From Orbilia blumenaviensis (taxonomy: Eukaryota > Ascomycota > Orbiliomycetes > Orbiliales > Orbiliaceae), in assembly GCA_036872755.1 (NCBI GenBank), contig JAVHNS010000003.1, positions 3,100,001 through 3,164,000 of the forward strand: 64,000 nt of DNA, written 5' to 3'. The notes beneath the pieces are model-generated. The model was not told the DNA's origin and searched no databases. It saw only the letters and a list, made by a program, of their open reading frames with translations. Positions within the stretch are counted from its first letter, which is position 1. Each line of letters opens with the position of its first letter. The translations under genes were made by a program, and so were the position numbers. Of the stretch, positions 58,801 to 64,000 are shown piece by piece.

Positions 58801-60812
58801 CTCATCCAAGGCCTCAGAGAGGGCGAACTGTTGTCCTGGCTGTGTTATCTTGTACTTGACAGGAGGGCTGTTATTCTGTTCAATCAATCGGTCGACTTCA
58901 CGTCCTTCCCGTTTGTTTCTCTCCTGGGCCTCTAATAAACGACTGATCTCGGCAGACACTTTTTCTTGGTCTCTCCTCAAAACTTCAAGGGTCGCCTCGA
59001 GATCTCGGTCTCCTGTAGTCTTTTCTTCTAACTTGAGTGCCTCCATTGCAGTTGCAACCTCGTTATCCATATCCTCATGGGAACGAACAAAATTAGGTTG
59101 GTTTAGAGTTGTCTCTTTCTCTTTTCCAGCTTCAAGCCCTTGAGCTGTGTCAGGGCCATTTCTGCCTTCCAAAGTATCATCGAGGTCAAGAGGCTTTATT
59201 GAGCCTACCATTCGCGTTGGTGCTATATTCGGATTTTTAGACAAACCAAATAGATCCGTTCGATGGTGTGAACTGGGTTTCTCATCCTCAGTGGAATAAA
59301 GAACGAAGAAATTGGCTCTCGGTCGTTCATGAGGTTGTTGAGTAGAATAGATATTACGGTACTTCTCCCGTTCTTCGTCAACGCGGCCCTCATAAAGCTT
59401 GGGGGGTAATTCGCTATTTGCGGTGAAGTAGCTTTGCGAGTTTGAAGATGGTGTTTCGCTTCGCTGAGTGATCGTTAGCTCATCCCCTCGCCTTTGAGCC
59501 CATGCGGTCTGAGGGTTGCGCAGGGATAACTCTCCCTCGCTAGGGGCGTCGTAGATCGTCACAATGGATGATAATGGACTGAGCATTCCGGTCAGATCGA
59601 CAGCACCGTTATCTTCTTTCGTCTTCTTGTTCGATTTCTTCTTTTTCGGCTTCTATATCGTTTATTAGTACTAAACATTACACATCATTGTTGGGGCTGG
59701 TGACATACTTTGGGTTGTGGCATCATCTGAATCGACGATGTTTGCTTCGAAGAGCGACTGCGAGGTTGAATGAGTGGTACGGTTTTCGTTGCAGGTGAAG
59801 TGGCATTCGACTTGGCATCAATCTTCGATTCATTTGTTAGCAAACGTTCATCACGACTTCCTAGAAGAGGCTTATATACCTTTTCCATGTCTTTTGGTGT
59901 CGCCTTTTCCCCGTCCCCAGCATCCGCCTTGATGATGAATACTTCGTCATCTGGGCCAAGACGCCTTCGTTTCTCTCCACTTTGGTCTTCATATTTGTCG
60001 GCGATAGATTTAATGCCCTTGAGCAGTGCGATACTTCCAGGCTCCTCCTCTAGGTCTTTCTCCTGTAACAGGACTTGCTGCTCAGGATCTGGTGTTATTC
60101 TCTCTACGCCTCTCATCCGGGCTTCCAAAAGTTTTAAACGAGCAGCCTGGGACTCCTTAATCCATTCACAAATATTATTGTTTTCTGACCTCCGAAAGTC
60201 AAACTCCAGTCCCTTGATTTGCCTTTCGCCGTTCCTTCCCTCATCACAAGTGATACGGAAGAGCTCGACACATTGGCCGTGAACAACTTTTGACATAATA
60301 TCGCCGAGTGTTTCGCAGCTGTTGCAAGAGTCCATAACGTCTTTTGCCCGCTGGTTAGCATCGATGGCGACGTGAAGAATACCGTTTTCATCGGTATCGT
60401 CAAAGCTGTAGGTTCGAGGGGTAGGCAGTGTACACATCTGCTGTTGTTGATAAGGGGCAGCGTGGTTTTGAGGCATGATGGTGGTACTTAGGAGCTTTTG
60501 GATCGTTTCCATTCCTCCTATTGCTCCCTCGGCCCCTTTTCTCGGCAGTTTAGCATTGGATCTAGGGGTATTTTCTCGATGGAAGGGAGTCTGATAGGGC
60601 TGGTAGTTGTTTTTAGGAGAAGATATGAATGAGAAACTTGGTGGATTGATGGGTGCGAAGTTGGGGTTTATTTGCTGGACACTCATCCCCGGGGGTTCAG
60701 GGAGCGGGCGTCTTCTCGTGAATTCCAAGATGGTACCGGTGGGATCCTTAGGACTAGGAGTTAATGATGTGTTCTCACTCCCATCATTGGAATAGGATTC
60801 CATCAAGACCAT
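55897..60812 (-). CDS. very long disordered protein interrupted by one in-frame TAG
   Basis: Exon 1 (60812-59709) and exon 2 (from 59652) are joined across a 56-bp intron with GTATGT and TACTAAT, restoring frame and a Lys-rich run (KPKKKKSNKKTK) that looks like a nuclear localisation signal. The frame runs 931 further codons to a TAG at 56857-56859, then continues open in the same frame for 319 codons to the stop at 55897. Before the TAG the protein (about 1299 residues) is mostly disordered, with a charged coiled coil (LEATLEVLRRDQEKVSAEIS) and acidic blocks. After it the sequence (GGYIFPKGTIWTAEKIKHQ; ATLKLIKEIAEKNID; then WHMLDTYFSRL) is coding-like. The TAG may be a true end, a nonsense mutation (CAG to TAG) or an error. 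Start could also be 60803. No family recognised. Confidence 0.65.
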
Positions 60813-61381
60813 CGGAAAAGGTATTATCTGCACTCGGCTTCCAGGAATTTAGGACCAAGGATAGGTTAGTAATAGCTAGGATGATGTTGAGGATAGCTAT
60901 ATAGTTGAGATATCGTGATGATGAGTGTTAATATGGTGGTGGATGGCGTAGTTGATGATGGAATTGAGTATGGGTAGCTTGAGACAATCTACAAAGTCTT
61001 CTCTCAGTCTTTTTTAAGTTCCATGAGGCATTCATTCTGATACCGCTTAAGCACGCAACACCACGATATCCCCACCGAATTCTCATTGCCGGTGGTATGC
61101 CACCTGTAACCCTCTAGAAACATGCTCGTTTACGAATACCATCCTACAGATCCTCCAATACCCTTTGGAATTCGGGAAACTTTAATATATTCTTCGTAAG
61201 CTACTAAGTATTGTGCGTTGATTACTATAGGCGAATTGTCAAGTCTACATGATGTTAATTCCCACGGCTCCCTTTTCTTCAGCGGCCGTTGCCACAACCA
61301 AGTGCATCTGGGCGCTTCTGGATTCACATCGTGGTGCCGATATATCACGCTAATAGAAATGGTATACAGGCCCAATCAATA
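60813..61381. other. intergenic
   Basis: Promoter of the long minus-strand gene on its left; no other supported feature. Confidence 0.4.
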
Positions 61382-61597
61382 TTAAGTACTTAGCTCTCCT
61401 TGGTTTATGTAAAACCACAATATCTCAAGTAAACCTGATGCCCAGAGCCAGAAAATAATGAGCGCAGCCAGTGCCCATTTCGCAGCGATAGACTTGCGTT
61501 CATACTCTTTGGCGATCGTATTTCGCCTGATGGTATCCGGGTCTCGGAGATAGGGCAACAATGTCTCTGTGGCACCGATGCGTCTTAGCACAGACAT
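61382..61597 (-). CDS. short single-pass membrane protein or last exon of the F-box-like gene
   Basis: An ATG-started frame of 71 codons beginning only 3 bp after the stop of the upstream frame. A charged N-terminal half (LRDPDTIRRNTIAKEYERKS) is followed by one strong membrane helix (WALAALIIFWLWASGLLEIL) and a short tail. So close a spacing is unusual for separate fungal genes; an alternative splice after the GTAAGT at 61631 might fuse it to the upstream gene, but none of the acceptors I tried keeps frame. Confidence 0.4.
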   Translation of the reverse strand: MSVLRRIGATETLLPYLRDPDTIRRNTIAKEYERKSIAAKWALAALIIFWLWASGLLEILWFYINQGELST

Positions 61598-61600
61598 ATT

Positions 61601-62738
61601 CTAGATTCGGCCTTGGAAATCAAGGAACTTACCATGTTCGTCCCTTTCCACTTTCATCATCCTACCACCAGCATTTCTGTATCTGATATCTTGAAGCATT
61701 TGTTGCCTTCTCTCCGCCCGCTCTAGCGGTGTTGCATTCACTGTACCATCTTGAGGGTCCTCAAATGGCACGATCCTACAGATCTCTCCTGACCAACAGA
61801 ACTGACCGAAGCAGCTATCCTCCCCAAAGAAGCGCATCTCTCGCCGAAAGACTGACGTTGGTATACTATCCTCGCCAAGATCAGCCGGCCCCATTAAAGA
61901 AACCCATGTATGTAAATCGAACGCTAAAATCTGGTCCTCTCGTCCCATCTTGTTAAACCAATACATCTTCTCTTTGTGGAACGTCAACCAAATCTCATCC
62001 TCCTCCTGAATTTGGTAGATGAAGTCTCTAATAGCGGCCAATCTTGCGGGAAACTGTTCTGCAAAGTCTAACACAGAGTCCAAGATTCTATTGGCTCTAT
62101 GGGCTCCATACATTGTCAAGCAAGAAGCGAAACCTCGGGGCGGTTGGACCCTTCGGAAAATTTGATAATAGCGAACGAAGTCCCGTGAATTGTTGATGTA
62201 CTCCTGTGTACGGTTTTGATATTGACCATGCATGGCACTATCCAGGCTTACATCTAAACAATGATACTATTAGCTGATCCTTTGGGCCGCATGGAAAACG
62301 CTTGTTGGAAATACATATACTTACGAATATAGTGCACCCTATCCCTCGCCCAAGACCCGACGTGCGGTGGCGCCAGAACATCCATAACATGGGAAGAAGT
62401 TAACTTCAAAAACTTGAAACTTGTCACCGCCAGCGCTAGAATTTCCAATGGACCCAATTTATTAAAGACGCGGGTCAGGATTCCGCCCGGTAACGACGAG
62501 AACCTGTCACCCCCCTTCGATTTGATAAACTGGGTGATATGTGAATGCAGCTTGGACCTTCGAGCGCATTCACTGTATACATAAAAATTTAAAATTAGGC
62601 CCTCTTAGCAAAATAGCTCTCTATTACAGCAAAATATCGATACTGAATAGCGAATCAGTTTACGCACCTAAAATTCCGGTCCAGCATCATCTCCGCAAAC
62701 GCTTTTCTCACTATCCATTGCTCCTTTTCCAGAATCAC
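61601..62738 (-). CDS. F-box-like protein (5' end incomplete)
   Basis: Three joined exons: about 62738-62668, 62572-62325 and 62253-61601. The introns (95 bp, GTGCGT to ATACAG; 71 bp, GTAAGT to GTTTAG) both keep frame. The first exon part reads ILEKEQWIVRKAFAEMMLDR. The second holds an F-box-like segment: FSSLPGGILTRVFNKLGPLE followed by ILALAVTSFKFLKL. The third gives FVRYYQIFRRVQPPRGFASC, then WLTFHKEKMYWFNKM and a W-rich CFGQFCWSGE region. No ATG was located upstream, so the true first exon is missing. A GTAAGT near the 3' end hints at a further intron. Function presumed ubiquitin-ligase adaptor. Confidence 0.55.
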
Positions 62739-64000
62739 TGTATCTGTAATTTTCTCGTTTGTGTGAAGCGGATAAATAATTGTCTATCAACTAAATTAGT
62801 TCTCATAATTCCTACAATGTGTATTGCCAGTGCTTATAAAATGCTTGATACCTCTTTTGTGTCGATATTCACAAACATTCCCGTTTCCACATTCCCCTTC
62901 CGCCTATGGAAAGGAATCAGTTGTTCAGAGGACGGCGGCGGTGGTTTGGGCGTATTTGAATGCCCGGCTGTATGGCTTGTGGCTACAGCGGCGGTCGCCA
63001 TTCTGTAAGTTATCTCAGGAACTTCCCTGCTAGGTGCTGAACTACTAAAACGATGCTTCTACTAGTGACGTCAAATCGGGGATGCTACGTATACGCCTAG
63101 TTGTGATACCGCTTCAAAATTTTTCTTGCTCTAAGAAATCTAAAATGCTACAAATTTCTTCTCGGGGGTACTGTTCAATATGATAAATTGGCTGGTGGGT
63201 TTCCTGAGCCCTAGAGTATTGATAATGGTTTCGCCATTGTTCTGGAACTCGAGTCTTGTATCATGGTATAGTTATTTTGAAGAGGTAGTAGTCAACCGTA
63301 CCTGCAGCTCGTAGCTTCCGGCAATGGTAGCTGCGGTCTTCATTGATAGTATCATACCTCTGCAGTATACTGTATTTTTCTTGTTTTTCCTTTGTCCTTC
63401 AACCCAACATTGACGTGATGGCATTGTTGCATTTTCTGCGTTGCGGGTCGGTTCAAGCTGAAAAGCGCCGAAAACCCGAATCGGAGAGAACACCAAAGAA
63501 TCCTTCTTTGTTCGAATAGTCCGTTCCGAACTCTGTGGCAGAGCATTTTCTCATCTTGCGAGACCAACACTCCGTTCGGAGGAGGACTTGAAAGAAACTC
63601 CAACCGTCATACAACGAGTTCAAGTTCATGAAACTCCCATAGCCACCTTTGACATGAAACTCGTCGGCCCTGTGCCGCACTGCGCATCTGCTTACCCAAT
63701 CTAGGAACTTTACCTAATCGGGACCAGCCAATCAAAATCCCTGCTACCCTGAAAGTAGAAATATTGGAGGCGTTCATTGTCAATGCGACCGAGCTCTTGG
63801 AAGAGCAGCTGGCTAGCTGGGGAACTTTTCTCAAAGTGTTCAAGTTGTACTCGTTCGCATGAATTAATCTAGATCCCTTATGGATTTAGTGTCGATCTAG
63901 GTGGCCAAGTACGTACGCCATGGGGACACCGACGACATTGAGGAAGCTGAAGCGCTTAAACACTTAATATACCGAGGCCCGATAAATTCGCTACTTCTCA
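62739..64000. other. terminal region without supported genes
   Basis: Probably contains the first exon of the F-box-like gene. Minus-strand frames at 63272-63843 overlap in several phases and show no domain. Confidence 0.4.

Noticed and set aside
1..64000. tRNA, rRNA, CRISPR array, centromere or telomere repeats
   Set aside because: Read on both strands; no cloverleaf with A/B boxes, rRNA core, regular spaced repeats or telomeric units were recognised. A tRNAscan run would be more sensitive than reading by eye.

Overview
This is a nuclear window from a filamentous ascomycete (Pezizomycotina). Genes carry short spliceosomal introns (mostly 47-129 bp, GTRNGT donors, CTAAC/CTAAT-type branch sites), and the protein families are typically fungal: a Pth11-type rhodopsin-fold receptor, an X325/Bim1-like copper protein, a fungal ChrA, a Zn2Cys6 regulator and expanded F-box families. 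The style fits Orbiliomycetes or a related early-branching class, but that placement is a guess. Genes are sparse and separated by AT-rich deserts. I saw no rRNA, tRNA, CRISPR array or intact transposon.

Layout. 0-9 kb: a secreted apple/PAN-like protein, an AKR7-type aldo-keto reductase, a BTB-like protein with membrane segments, and a second BTB gene. 9.5-11.6 kb: two convergent genes with ubiquitin-like C-terminal folds, one ending in a possible zinc knuckle. 12.8-15.3 kb: a four-exon MAPEG gene (not visible as one open frame) beside a three-exon glutathione S-transferase whose two start codons suggest mitochondrial and cytosolic forms. 16.2-22.1 kb: a seven-TM Pth11-like receptor, a desert, and a GPI-anchored X325 copper protein. 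24.4-27.4 kb: a four-exon chromate transporter and a small secreted protein. 28-41 kb: an F-box island. Four head-to-tail paralogues (30.2-38.0 kb) share an intron that splits an Arg codon in phase 2, and they are flanked by two divergent F-box genes related to each other through a different C-terminal region. 39.7 kb: a possible 48-residue Cys/His microprotein. 43.6-45.5 kb: a Zn2Cys6 transcription factor. 46.1-47.2 kb: an imperfect inverted repeat with transition-rich mismatches and a frameshifted coding relic. 50.2-52.6 kb: a well-preserved OPT/YSL transporter. 55.9-60.8 kb: a very long disordered protein interrupted by one in-frame TAG. 61.4-62.7 kb: another F-box-like gene.

Themes. Glutathione and aldehyde detoxification (MAPEG, GST, AKR) and metal or peptide handling (X325, ChrA, OPT) are represented. 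The strongest non-housekeeping signal is the concentration of probable ubiquitin-system adaptors: seven F-box genes, two BTB genes and two ubiquitin-like genes in 64 kb. The tandem block among them looks like a lineage-specific, diversifying family. Exon structures come from reading splice sites and frames by eye; where junction phases closed exactly I say so, and elsewhere they are tentative.
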